Assembly: GCF_030464345.1 (NCBI RefSeq)
Contig: NZ_VCYH01000005.1
Location: 1 to 64,000, forward strand
DNA from: Methanoculleus frigidifontis
GTDB taxonomy: Archaea; Halobacteriota; Methanomicrobia; Methanomicrobiales; Methanoculleaceae
DNA: 64,000 nt
Direction: 5' to 3'
Under the pieces are notes generated by a model, which was given only the letters and a program-made list of their open reading frames with translations, did no database searches and had not been told where the DNA came from. The position numbers were made by a program, and so were the translations under genes. This document shows positions 16,484 through 25,498 of the stretch, one piece after another (position 1 is the stretch's first letter; each line of letters begins with the position of its first letter).

Positions 16484-17395
16484 GTGATCCTGATAGAATC
16501 GGTTTTTCGGCGATACGGGCCTGTGGCGGGACTGCTCGTCGTACTGTTCCTTCTGCTGATCGCGTATCTCCTGGCCGGTGCAGGGGAGGCCGGCGGCCTC
16601 CCGCCCCTCGACGCCCCCCGGGTACTCATTCTGTTTGCCGTCGGGGTCTTTGCGGGAGTGCTCGGCGGTCTCCTCGGGGTTGGCGGAGCGACCATCATGC
16701 TGCCGATCATGTACTTTTATCTCGGATTTCCTGAGACAATCGCGATCGGGACCGGGCTCTTCGTGGTCATCTTTACTTCGCTTTCCGGAGCGTACGGTCA
16801 CGTTTCCCGGAGAAATGCCGACCTCGCGGTCGCTAAGTGGCTTGCCCTCGGCGGCATCGCCGGGGTGATCGCCGGTTCGTGGCTCTTCACCCTGCTTGCG
16901 GGAGAGACCGGACTCCTCGGACTTATCCTGGGCATCGTCTTCCTCGTGCCGGCGATACAGATGATCCGGGAAGGGCTCTTTCAGAGGGAGCCCGCGCGGG
17001 GATATGCGGTCGGTGCCGACCGGCCGGCGTGGGCGGTTCCCGGATTCGGGCTCGTGGTCGGCGTGCTCACCGGGGTGACCGGCCTCGGGGGCGGGTATGC
17101 CCTGGTACCGGGGCTCATCTATATCTTCGGCGTTCCGGTCTACGTCACGATGGGGACGAGTCTTGCTGCACTGATTCCGATGGCGGTCATCGGCGGCGGG
17201 ATAAAAGTGGTGCAGGGTTTTGTGGCGGTCGGCGCGGGGCTGATCCTGGCCCTGGGTTCGGTCCTCGGGGCGCAGATCGGTGCGGCCACCATCAGGCGCT
17301 TCTCCCCTGAAATCCTGAAGCTGATCTTCGGGCTCTACTTCGCATACGCGGCGATCCGGTTTATTGCAGAGTATTTCGGCGTTGCGCTGCCGTAG
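16484..17395 (+). CDS. TSUP family (TauE/SafE) anion exporter
   Basis: This 303-residue integral membrane protein has eight or so helices arranged as two related halves. Each half has the glycine-rich TSUP signature: FAGVLGGLLGVGGATIMLPIMYF near residue 55 and VVGVLTGVTGLGGGYALVPGLIY near 190. TSUP proteins move sulfite, sulfoacetate, taurine-derived or other small organic anions; the substrate here is not evident. The frame starts at GTG 16484. No ATG is available before the first helix, and a GTG at 16523 would cut into it. Confidence 0.85.
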   Translation: MILIESVFRRYGPVAGLLVVLFLLLIAYLLAGAGEAGGLPPLDAPRVLILFAVGVFAGVLGGLLGVGGATIMLPIMYFYLGFPETIAIGTGLFVVIFTSLSGAYGHVSRRNADLAVAKWLALGGIAGVIAGSWLFTLLAGETGLLGLILGIVFLVPAIQMIREGLFQREPARGYAVGADRPAWAVPGFGLVVGVLTGVTGLGGGYALVPGLIYIFGVPVYVTMGTSLAALIPMAVIGGGIKVVQGFVAVGAGLILALGSVLGAQIGAATIRRFSPEILKLIFGLYFAYAAIRFIAEYFGVALP

Positions 17396-17466
17396 GTACG
17401 CGGGCGGAGAAGCGCCGGTAAAAATGACTAACCTTTTTTCCGATACGGCCAAACGCTACCGGATAA

Positions 17467-17480
17467 GGTGATTCTGCCTG
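17467..17480 (+). promoter_or_regulatory. Ribosome site GGTGAT and CTG start candidate of the Nramp-like gene
   Basis: GGTGAT at 17467-17472 is followed after 5 bases by CTG at 17478, the first plausible start codon after an in-frame TGA at 17469. No ATG, GTG or TTG occurs in this frame before GTG 17568, which would delete the first membrane helix. Confidence 0.5.
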
Positions 17481-20105
17481 ACATCCCGGGCAATTCGTGA
17501 TCGTCTCCCTCCATGGCTGAATGAACGGCTCTTCTTCCTCGGGCCCGCTCTTGTACTTGCCGTCGAAGTGAGCGGTGAGACGGGCATTACCGAACTGCTC
17601 GGAGCAGGTGCAGCCTACGGCTACGGGCTGATCGCGGTCATCGTCCTGACCCTGATCTTTAAGTACGCGTTCACGAGCGGGATCGCCAGGTATACGATAT
17701 CGCAGGGCAGGCATATCTTCGACGGCCTCCGGGAGATTCCGGGCCCGAAGAACTGGGAAGTCATCTTCATCATGTTCATCTACCTGATGGAGACGATAGC
17801 CTTCGGCGGCATCGCCCTCGTCGCGGCGGCGATGCTGACCGGGCTCATGCCAGGGCTCCCGACGCGGGAAGTAGTCGCGGTCTTTGGTGTCGTTCTGATT
17901 GTCTTTCTCCTCTGGAAAGACTCGTACGAGAGGTTCGAGCACATCCTCACCATAATGGGGTGCGTGCTCATCTTCGGTATCCTCTACAGCCTTTTTGCCA
18001 TCGATCTTCCGAACAGTGGAGAGGTTGTCCACGGCTTTGCATGCATCCTCGAGCATCAGTCGCTGATCACCATCATGGCGCTGATGGGAGCCGTGGGATC
18101 GGGTCTCAACCTGCTGCTCTATTCGGTCTGGCTGCACGAGAAGATCGGCGACCGGCATGGAGAATCGTACTTCAGGGCGCATATGCGGAGCGTCAATCTC
18201 AATCTCGTCCTGGTCTTCATCATCGTCGGGATCTTTGCATTCGCGTTCATCGCGATGGGGTATGCCGGGCTGCACGGCCACGGCGCGGATCACCACAGCC
18301 TCGAGGAGATTCTCGGCGGGATCCTCCATATTTTAGACGACCTCCCGTACGGTGCCAGCGTCTTTCTGATTACCGGTTTCTTCACCCTCTTTGGTGCCAC
18401 AATGAGCGGCATGGACGGCCGTGCCCGCGCGATCGCCGCGATCCTCCGGTCGACCACCACCGTCGGCCTCGACGAGAAGACCCTGTACCGGATCATCCTG
18501 CTCGCCTTTGCCGCAATCATGCTCTGCGTTGTCTTCTTCGGGCACCCGGTGGATGTGATCCATCACGTCGCGGCCGCGGCATCGATCATGTTCGCGGTCC
18601 TCGGGTTTCTGATCATCTACCTCGACTCCCGGCTGCCTGCCTACGCCCGCGGCTCGAGCAGGTGGCTTGCGGTCATGGGTATCGGGAGCATCGGCTTTCT
18701 TGGGGTCGCCCTCCTGCAGGAGGAGATGTACCTGACCTTCGGCATACCCCTGCTGGAGCGGCTTGCCGTCCTGGGGTGCGTCCTCTATTTCCTCCTCAAG
18801 ACGAACCTTGTCCAGCGGGCGATAGCCGGATACCTGACGCCCGTCGACACCGCGATGGTCGTGGTGATCTTCTCCCTCTTCTCGATCTATGGAACGGTCC
18901 GCGGGATTCCGTTCGGCGATGTCATCATCAACTTCCGCGACCTCGGCCCCGTGATCGCCGGTCTGCTCGGCGGCCCCATCGCCGGGCTTCTCACCGGTCT
19001 GATCGGTGGAGCCTACCGCTACTCCCTCGGCGGGTGGACAGCGCTGGCCTGCTTTGCCGGCACCGTTGCTGCAGGCCTGATAGCCGGGTACTTCTCGAAC
19101 CGCTGGGGCGCCTTCACCTACCTCCGGTTCATCTCTCTCGGTATCCTGGTGGAAGCGGTGCACCTGCTAATCCTCGTGCCGCTCCTCACCTATCCGGCAC
19201 CCACTGCCGAGGTCATCGAGGTCATCAGGATGGTCTATCTCCCGATGACCGTCACCAACACGCTCGGGCTCATCTTTTTCCTTATGATGATACGAAACCA
19301 GGATGCGGCAGGTCCGTTCAGGGCGCTCGATCCTGCCGGAAGCCTCAGAAGGACGGTTCAGCATCTCAAGGCCGGCAGCTTTACCTGGAGCGAGACGGGA
19401 GGCGTTGTCATCCTCATTGGTCTGGCTCTGGCCTTTCTGGTGTCGGCCGTATCGGATCAGGAACGTATCACCATCGGCATCGTCTTGTTCGAACATATCG
19501 CCGTGATAGGCTTCGTCGCGTTTCTCCTGGCGCAGACAGGTCTGTTCCGGCGCCTCGCGCTGGGGAGGCCGGTGACGCAGGACATTCTCTGGATGGCGAC
19601 GATCTTCGGTCTTGTCTCGGTATACGGGACGATGAGTGATGTTCAGATCGGGGAGTTCATCGTCACTTTCCGCGATCTTGGGCCCCTGCTTGCAGGGCTG
19701 CTCGGCGGCCCGGCCGCCGGTCTGCTGGCCGGCCTGCTCGGCGGCACCTACGCCCTCTTCTTTGATGATTCCACGACCATCGCCTCCGGGATCACGCCAC
19801 TCATCGCCGGGCTTCTGGCCGGATACCTCTCCCGCCGCTGGAGGGGCAGGCAGACGTATCTCCGGCTAATCTTCCTTGGAGGTCTTGCAGCGTGCTTCTC
19901 TGTCTTCGTCCTCGCACCGTCTGCGGGTGGGTTCCTCGAGATCGCCGGAACGATGCTGATCCCGATGATCCTGGCGAATGCCGTCGGGCTTGTCGTCTTC
20001 TTTGCTATCCTGCGCGACAGGGGCATTGAAACAGTATTGAATGCGGGCAGTCCCTCCCCTGCGGGTGAAACCCCCCCTCCTCCTGAAGGCGTTCAGGATC
20101 TTTGA
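17478..20105 (+). CDS. Nramp-like transporter fused to two LytS-type 5TM receptor domains
   Basis: This membrane protein has 875 residues from CTG 17478, or 845 from GTG 17568. The N-terminal 390 residues follow the Nramp/SLC11 fold: helix 1 LGPALVLAVEVSGETGI, then GAGAAYGYGL, KYAFTSGIARY, YLMETIAFGGIAL and helix 6 GAVGSGLNLLLYSVWLHEK. The metal-binding DPGN and MPH motifs are replaced by SGET and GSG, so classical Mn/Fe transport is doubtful. The C-terminal half holds two 5TMR_LYT modules, each with the signature YGTxxGI...NFRDLGPVIAGLLGGP...GLIGGAYRYSLGG (about residues 450-600 and 670-830; the second has TFRDLGPLLAGLLGGP). Such domains sense ligands in LytS-type kinases. There is no kinase or output domain, so the fusion may be a ligand-gated transporter or transceptor. 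Confidence 0.75.
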   Translation: MTSRAIRDRLPPWLNERLFFLGPALVLAVEVSGETGITELLGAGAAYGYGLIAVIVLTLIFKYAFTSGIARYTISQGRHIFDGLREIPGPKNWEVIFIMFIYLMETIAFGGIALVAAAMLTGLMPGLPTREVVAVFGVVLIVFLLWKDSYERFEHILTIMGCVLIFGILYSLFAIDLPNSGEVVHGFACILEHQSLITIMALMGAVGSGLNLLLYSVWLHEKIGDRHGESYFRAHMRSVNLNLVLVFIIVGIFAFAFIAMGYAGLHGHGADHHSLEEILGGILHILDDLPYGASVFLITGFFTLFGATMSGMDGRARAIAAILRSTTTVGLDEKTLYRIILLAFAAIMLCVVFFGHPVDVIHHVAAAASIMFAVLGFLIIYLDSRLPAYARGSSRWLAVMGIGSIGFLGVALLQEEMYLTFGIPLLERLAVLGCVLYFLLKTNLVQRAIAGYLTPVDTAMVVVIFSLFSIYGTVRGIPFGDVIINFRDLGPVIAGLLGGPIAGLLTGLIGGAYRYSLGGWTALACFAGTVAAGLIAGYFSNRWGAFTYLRFISLGILVEAVHLLILVPLLTYPAPTAEVIEVIRMVYLPMTVTNTLGLIFFLMMIRNQDAAGPFRALDPAGSLRRTVQHLKAGSFTWSETGGVVILIGLALAFLVSAVSDQERITIGIVLFEHIAVIGFVAFLLAQTGLFRRLALGRPVTQDILWMATIFGLVSVYGTMSDVQIGEFIVTFRDLGPLLAGLLGGPAAGLLAGLLGGTYALFFDDSTTIASGITPLIAGLLAGYLSRRWRGRQTYLRLIFLGGLAACFSVFVLAPSAGGFLEIAGTMLIPMILANAVGLVVFFAILRDRGIETVLNAGSPSPAGETPPPPEGVQDL

Positions 20106-20358
20106 TGCGGGGTGCCCCGGCTTCAGGTATCCGGCTTTCTGTGAGCACCACTGGAACGGACGCAGGCTGCATCGGCAGGTTCTATATGGGTGCATGGAGA
20201 AGCTCTGATCAAACTCGAACCGTCTGCGAGGAGCTCGGGGCATACCGGGAGGATCTCTCTGCAGGTATGTACGTCGTTGTCCGGCTATAGGGGGCTGCTG
20301 GCATCGGTTCGGCTGCGTCCGGTGTGCTTGCCGGCGCCGGGTGCTGAGGGGTGTTCTC
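20106..20358. other. Intergenic region before the DUF47-like gene
   Basis: This 253-base stretch has a TATA-like TTCTATATGGG near 20180 and a ribosome site GAGGGGTG ahead of the ATG at 20359. Short frames in it show no protein-like composition. I see no RNA gene or repeat. Confidence 0.4.
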
Positions 20359-22305
20359 ATGCCTGCTGAGAAGAAGTGCATCATAGAAGAACTGGGCGAA
20401 GGCGATCTCCTGCTCCCTGGATTGGTGAACACCGCCCTTGTAGCAAATGACCGCATCAAATACTACTTCACTCTGCTCCAGACCGCCTGCGACCGGGCGG
20501 ACCATCCGAACCGCGAGTTCCCCACCCTCCGGATGGAGCGGGAGAGCGCCGGGGTTGAGAACGCAGCACTTGACGATGTGGTCGCAGGGACACGGGTAAG
20601 CGGCATCGGGGTGTACTCCGTCCCTTGCGCCGGCGAGATCTTTGCTGCCGTCCGCGGGTACATGCAGGAGATGGCGCTTCCGGTTATCTCCCGGGGCGGA
20701 CAGGGTGTGGAGGCGTTTGAAAGCAGGCTTTCCGCCCTGCTCGCAGAGCTGCCAAAATCCGATGCAGAACCGGTCGCCGGGAGCGTGATCTGGAGTATTA
20801 CGTCCGGCGACCGGAGTGCGGGAGACAGCCTTCACCTCCTGGTCATGGATCTGCACAAGGAACTCAATGCCTTGCAGCGAAGCATTTCGCGGGAGAACAT
20901 CGACGGGGCGCAGACGTACCTCCTGGGCGACGGTGACGCGGATCGCGTGGCGGTGTTCATGGCCGGCCTCAACCGCACCGCTCCCTTAAAGTTCGACCAT
21001 CCCGGGCTCGGAACGACCGCCACCCGCACCGGCAGGAAACTCGTGCTCCAGAACGACATCGGTCTCACCGACGCGCACGTGCTGGTGATCACCGTCGAGG
21101 AGATGACGGTCACCATCACCTATACCGACGTGCATATGCCCCGCCTGCAGTTCTTCCACAGCCTCTTTGAGGCGTGGGATGTAGCCTGGGAGGACACGCT
21201 CTCCCGCAGGGGGAGCACGCGGCTGGAGGAGAACCTCTACCACCTCTCGGTCGGCAGATATACGGCACGGGACGAGTCCGATCTCCGGGCGTTCCTGATG
21301 CACCTCGGCTCCCGGCTCGTCTTTCTGATCGACTGGAACCGCGCTCGAAAAAGGCTGGGCAACTTCCTCCGGAACAAGGACGCCGTGACTGTGCTGAAGC
21401 GGGCAGCGGATAATGAATACGGGCATATGGCGTTCCTGAAGCTCGGCGGTGAACGGCTGATCTACGATGCGCTCGAGCTCGCGGCCGGGATGCCCCTGCG
21501 CTACGGCGAACCCCTGCACCAGATCCTCGGGCGTGAAAAGACGGTGGAATACCTCCAGTGGGTGCTCAGAACAGCATCTGTCGGCCTCTGCACCAACCGT
21601 TCTCTTCTCCTCGTTCAGGATGAGATTAAAGCCGAGCTGCTCGGATACTTCCGATCGGCGCGTGAAAAACTTTTGGAAGTCTGCGAGGAGCATGCAGTCC
21701 TCGCAGTGGAAGTGGCGACGGTTCTCCGCGACTCGCTGCTCGTGCTGCAGCGCGGCGGTGAGATCGATTTCATCTGCCGGAGTGCACAGCGGGCGAAACG
21801 CTGGGAACGAAGAGCCGATGAGTACGTGACGACGGTCAGATCCCTCTCCCGGCGGATCGAGGCTGCCGAGTTCTTCTTTGAACTGATCGGCGTGGCGGAC
21901 GACGTGGTGGACTGCCTGGAAGAGGCCTGTTTCTTTGTAACCCTGGTGCCCTCCTTCACCCGATCGCCGGGTGTCTACGGGGAGCTCGGAAATCTGGCGG
22001 AGATTGCCCTGATGCAGGGGCAGGAGTTTGTGAAGGCGCTCATTGCGGTACAATGTGTCCATCGGGGAGGCGATCGCGAGGATATGCAGGTCTTCCTCGA
22101 AGCGGTCGATCGGATGGTCGGCCTGGAGCAGGAGTGCGACGAGGCGCTCCGGCAGGCGGAGAAGAGAATCCTTCTGGAGAGCACGGATTATCGCGAGATG
22201 CGGGTGGCTTTTGAGCTTGCTCGCACCATTGAAGAGTCCACCAACGCCTCCATGAAGGCCGCGTATATTCTCCGGGACAATATCCTGGAAGGGATGGGGA
22301 GGTAG
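20359..22305 (+). CDS. DUF47/PhoU-like helical protein with a long unique N-terminus
   Basis: This soluble protein has 648 residues from ATG 20359, which has GAGGGGTG upstream; a GTG at 20341 is less likely. The last 210 residues (from about IDFICRSAQRAKRWERRADEYVTTVRSL) form an all-helical DUF47/PhoU-like region with a DDVVDCLEEACFF stretch, as in proteins that accompany Pit phosphate transporters. The first 440 residues match no family I recognise. They contain helical and mixed blocks (RIKYYFTLLQTACDRADHP, LHLLVMDLHKELNALQ, RLVFLIDWNRARKRLGNFLR). It ends one base before the PPDK-like gene, so the two are an operon. A link to phosphate or polyphosphate control is inferred from the DUF47 part and the adjacent ppk-ppx operon. 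Confidence 0.65.
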   Translation: MPAEKKCIIEELGEGDLLLPGLVNTALVANDRIKYYFTLLQTACDRADHPNREFPTLRMERESAGVENAALDDVVAGTRVSGIGVYSVPCAGEIFAAVRGYMQEMALPVISRGGQGVEAFESRLSALLAELPKSDAEPVAGSVIWSITSGDRSAGDSLHLLVMDLHKELNALQRSISRENIDGAQTYLLGDGDADRVAVFMAGLNRTAPLKFDHPGLGTTATRTGRKLVLQNDIGLTDAHVLVITVEEMTVTITYTDVHMPRLQFFHSLFEAWDVAWEDTLSRRGSTRLEENLYHLSVGRYTARDESDLRAFLMHLGSRLVFLIDWNRARKRLGNFLRNKDAVTVLKRAADNEYGHMAFLKLGGERLIYDALELAAGMPLRYGEPLHQILGREKTVEYLQWVLRTASVGLCTNRSLLLVQDEIKAELLGYFRSAREKLLEVCEEHAVLAVEVATVLRDSLLVLQRGGEIDFICRSAQRAKRWERRADEYVTTVRSLSRRIEAAEFFFELIGVADDVVDCLEEACFFVTLVPSFTRSPGVYGELGNLAEIALMQGQEFVKALIAVQCVHRGGDREDMQVFLEAVDRMVGLEQECDEALRQAEKRILLESTDYREMRVAFELARTIEESTNASMKAAYILRDNILEGMGR

Positions 22306-22306
22306 G

Positions 22307-23914
22307 ATGGCGATGGAAGACGATACACAACGACTGGCAACCTTCGGCTACGGCGTGCAGGAAGATCTTCCTGCATCTGTTTTCGGGAATAAAGCTGCCA
22401 ATCTTGCCCGTATGGCCGCTCTTGGCATCCCGGTGCCGCCGGGATTTTCCCTGAACGTCTCGATATGCGAGGACTATTTCCGGAACGGCGAGACATTCCC
22501 ATCCGACATCCCCCGGATTCTTGATGAAGGAGTCGCCTTCCTCGAACGTGCGACGGGGCAGAGCCTCGGGAGTCTCAGGCGGCCGCTTCTGGTCTCGGTC
22601 AGATCGGGTGCGCCGGTCTCTATGCCGGGTATGATGGAGACGCTCCTCAATGTGGGTCTCTCGCGCAGGACCATCCGAGGCCTCATCCTGCAGACAGGAA
22701 ACCCCCGCTTTGCCTGGGACTCCTACCGGCGGCTGCTTGAAAACTTCGGGACGGTTGCCTGTGGCCAGGATCCGGCTCCTTACCGGTCTTTGCTTGCGGA
22801 TACGCTGGCAGAGGAGGGTGTGCCGGACGAGGCTGAGCTGGATGCGGCCAGCCTCCGGAACCTCTGCGGCGAATACGAGCGTCACTACCTGGAGTCGACC
22901 GGTGGTGCTGCGTTCCCGGTAGACGTCCGGGCCCAGATATTGATGGCGGTTGCGGCCGTTATCCGATCCTGGATGAGCCCCCGCGCCGAGGCGTTCCGCC
23001 GGCTACATCCGATGGGAGATCTCCGCGGGACGGCGGTAGTGGTGCAGGCGATGGTCTTTGGAAACATGGGAGCGGACTCCGGAGCGGGAGTGGCGTTTAC
23101 CAGGAATCCGTGGTCGGGTGAGAATGAATTCCTGCTTGACTTTAAGTTCGGAGCCCAGGGAGAAGACGTGGTCTCAGGAGAGCAGGCTGCGGTGAGCTGC
23201 CGGGAGTTTTCCGGGAGAATGCCTGCTGTCTACGAGAACCTTAGCCGGATTGGAAGGACACTGGAGATGCACTTTGGGGATATGCAGGATATTGAGTTCA
23301 CCGTGCAGAAGGGCGTGCTGTATATTCTCCAGAGCCGCGCCGGAAAGCGAACGCCGCTCGCTGCACTACGGATCGCTGTGGAGGCATGCAACGAGGGGCT
23401 CCTGTCCCGGGATCAGGCGCTTGCACTCCTCGAGGGTCTCGATCTCGATGCGATCACGCTGCAGAAGGTGGTAGCGGATGAGCCATCGCTGGGCGCCGGC
23501 ACCTCCGCCTCCACAGGTGTCGCGACGGGAAGCATCGTGTTTTCGAGCGACCGGGCGCAGCAGGCGTCGGCCGGCGGCCCGGTGATTCTGGTCAGGGAGA
23601 CGGCATCCACGGACGATCTTCGCGGCATCAGCGCATCGGACGGCATCCTTGTTGCTCGTGGTGCCAGAACGTCTCATGCCGCAGTGGTTGCCCGGCAGAT
23701 GGGAAAAATCTGTATTGTGAACTGCACAGGGCTTGCCATTGACGAGCGCCGCCGGCGGTGCACGCTCGGCGGCCATGAACTGCGGGAAGGTGACGTCATA
23801 ACGCTGGACGGAGATACTGGTCTGATCTACCGCGGACGGGCAGGCATTCTCCATGAGCGGCCCGAGTCTCTTCTCGCAGCAGTCAGAGCCTGGACGGATA
23901 GCCGGAGGGGATAA
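22307..23914 (+). CDS. PPDK-like phosphotransferase lacking the PEP/pyruvate barrel
   Basis: This 535-residue protein has the pyruvate phosphate dikinase ATP-grasp domain (GNKAANLARMAALGIPVPPGF, LVSVRSGAPVSMPGMMETLLNVG, GVAFTRNPWSGENEF, DIEFTVQKGVLYILQSRAGKRT) and the phosphohistidine swivel domain (GARTSHAAVVARQMGKICIV, with His in TSH as the carrier). It stops there: the C-terminal TIM barrel that holds PEP or pyruvate is absent, and no gene nearby supplies it. It can therefore form a phosphohistidine from ATP, but its acceptor is unknown. Barrel-less relatives include rifampicin phosphotransferases, yet the RIF-binding insert is also absent. It starts one base after the DUF47-like gene, with GGGGAGG upstream, and ends 9 bases from the convergent ppx gene. 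Confidence 0.8.
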   Translation: MAMEDDTQRLATFGYGVQEDLPASVFGNKAANLARMAALGIPVPPGFSLNVSICEDYFRNGETFPSDIPRILDEGVAFLERATGQSLGSLRRPLLVSVRSGAPVSMPGMMETLLNVGLSRRTIRGLILQTGNPRFAWDSYRRLLENFGTVACGQDPAPYRSLLADTLAEEGVPDEAELDAASLRNLCGEYERHYLESTGGAAFPVDVRAQILMAVAAVIRSWMSPRAEAFRRLHPMGDLRGTAVVVQAMVFGNMGADSGAGVAFTRNPWSGENEFLLDFKFGAQGEDVVSGEQAAVSCREFSGRMPAVYENLSRIGRTLEMHFGDMQDIEFTVQKGVLYILQSRAGKRTPLAALRIAVEACNEGLLSRDQALALLEGLDLDAITLQKVVADEPSLGAGTSASTGVATGSIVFSSDRAQQASAGGPVILVRETASTDDLRGISASDGILVARGARTSHAAVVARQMGKICIVNCTGLAIDERRRRCTLGGHELREGDVITLDGDTGLIYRGRAGILHERPESLLAAVRAWTDSRRG

Positions 23915-23923
23915 CCCTCTCCG

Positions 23924-25498
23924 TCATGGTTCCCGGGATTGGATGCACTCAACGGTCAGGCTTTTTCCGAACGTCTTTTTGAACGCACCTGTGTCGGACT
24001 GTACCGCCCAGTATTCAAGTGCACAGTCGCCGCGGCACTGGATCTGCAGACAGACCACGCCGTTCTGCGCGTTGACGAAACGGGCGTGCTGCACGAGTCC
24101 TGCATGCGTCCTGTCCAGGTGTTCCGCGTAGCGCAGCAGTGCCGAGAGAACCCTGACGGCACGCCGCGCCCGGTTGCCAAACGAAGTGATCAGAACGTCC
24201 TTTTTCCCGGGCACTCTCTTCCGGTGGTATCGGGCGATGAGGGCAAGCACCCCGGTCTCCCGCTGATCGAACCCGAGGAGGTCCGCATTCCGGATGATGT
24301 ACTGGGAGTGGATCTGGTGCCCCTTAAAGGAGATGAACGACCCGATATCGTGGAGATATGCGGCATACTCAAGCATCTCACGCTCCCAGGCTCCGCATGT
24401 GTGGAGTTTCTGGTCGGCGGCGCTGTCGAAGAGCTCCAGGGCGAGCCGGGTTACCGTCAGCGCGTGCGCCTCATCGATCCCGCACGATCGGCCGAGCTGG
24501 ATGACGCTCCGCTTCCTGACTGAGAGGGGCTCCGCGTGCGGGAACCCGTCCATCCGGGAGAGGTAGTCGACGAGCATACCGTCACGGAGACTGCGATCGC
24601 TGATACGGATCCCGGGAATTGCGAGCTCTTCCATCAGCACATCGAGAATGGCCGCACCGCCGATGATGATATCGGCCCTTTCGGCTACCATACCGGGTAC
24701 ACGCCGCCTTTTTTCGAGCGGCAGGGAGCAGAGATATGCCACGGTCTGCTGTAGGTCGGTGTGCGTGAGGACGAAATTGTCCTCCGCCTTCTCCGGATGA
24801 TAGAGCAGTCGCGTAGTATCGGCAAGCGTCTGAATCGTCCCGGAACACCCATACGCGAGATCGAACCTTGCACCTTTCAGACGGCCCATGGCATGGATGC
24901 CTTCGCTTCTGATGTGCCTCTGGATTTCCTGGTAGTTCTCGGGCGGCACGACACCCGATTCGCTGCCGGAAGTAAAGAGGTTGGTCATTCGGATGGCACC
25001 CGCCTTCAGGCTCTCGAGGATCCGGTAGCGGTGCCGGTCGCCGACGCCCACCTCGGTGCTCCCGCCCCCGATGTCGATGAAGAGCATCGATTGATCACCG
25101 AGATCGATGCCGCTCGAAACGCCGAGATAGATCAGCCGCGCCTCTTCACGTCCTGAGATCACGCCGAACTCGATACCTGCCTCTTCTACGAGGCGCCGGA
25201 GCAGTTCGGATCGGTTCTTCGCCTCACGGGTTGCCGAGGTGGCGAACGCGACGATCTCGCTGGCACCGAAGCTGCGGGCGAGCTCTGCAAACTTCCTGCA
25301 GACAGTCACCGTTCTCTCGATCGCCTCGGGAAGAAGTTTCCCGTGTTCGAACTCACCGTCACCGAGCCGCACAAGCTCTTTTTGCTTTGTCAGGATCGTG
25401 TACGAGCTGTTCGGGTTCAGCCGCACGACGAGGATGCGGATCGAGTTTGTGCCGAGGTCGATGAACGCCACGATCTTTTCTACTGCACGATCTGCCAT
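23924..25498 (-). CDS. ppx: Exopolyphosphatase/GppA family with C-terminal HD domain
   Basis: This 524-residue cytosolic protein starts at ATG 25498 (MADRAVEKIVAFID). The ASKHA phosphatase half has AFIDLGTNSIRILV at residues 9-22, SATREAKN near 110, IDIGGGSTEVGV near 150 and an AYGCSGTIQTLADT block near 230. The C-terminal third is an HD-type helical domain (LEYAAYLHDIGSFISFKGHQIHSQYII, LIARYHRKRVPG, RVLSALLRYAEHLDRTH). This is the two-part bacterial Ppx layout, which removes terminal phosphate from polyphosphate or pppGpp. It is last in the ppk-CHAD-HD-ppx operon and overlaps the previous gene by 19 bases. Confidence 0.9.
   Translation of the reverse strand: MADRAVEKIVAFIDLGTNSIRILVVRLNPNSSYTILTKQKELVRLGDGEFEHGKLLPEAIERTVTVCRKFAELARSFGASEIVAFATSATREAKNRSELLRRLVEEAGIEFGVISGREEARLIYLGVSSGIDLGDQSMLFIDIGGGSTEVGVGDRHRYRILESLKAGAIRMTNLFTSGSESGVVPPENYQEIQRHIRSEGIHAMGRLKGARFDLAYGCSGTIQTLADTTRLLYHPEKAEDNFVLTHTDLQQTVAYLCSLPLEKRRRVPGMVAERADIIIGGAAILDVLMEELAIPGIRISDRSLRDGMLVDYLSRMDGFPHAEPLSVRKRSVIQLGRSCGIDEAHALTVTRLALELFDSAADQKLHTCGAWEREMLEYAAYLHDIGSFISFKGHQIHSQYIIRNADLLGFDQRETGVLALIARYHRKRVPGKKDVLITSFGNRARRAVRVLSALLRYAEHLDRTHAGLVQHARFVNAQNGVVCLQIQCRGDCALEYWAVQSDTGAFKKTFGKSLTVECIQSREP

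Noticed and set aside
15680-17452. 590-codon minus-strand frame spanning glgP and the TSUP gene
   Set aside because: It crosses two well-supported plus-strand genes and lacks any recognisable domain.
24536-25156. Plus-strand frames opposite ppx
   Set aside because: Antisense shadows of a conserved two-domain exopolyphosphatase.
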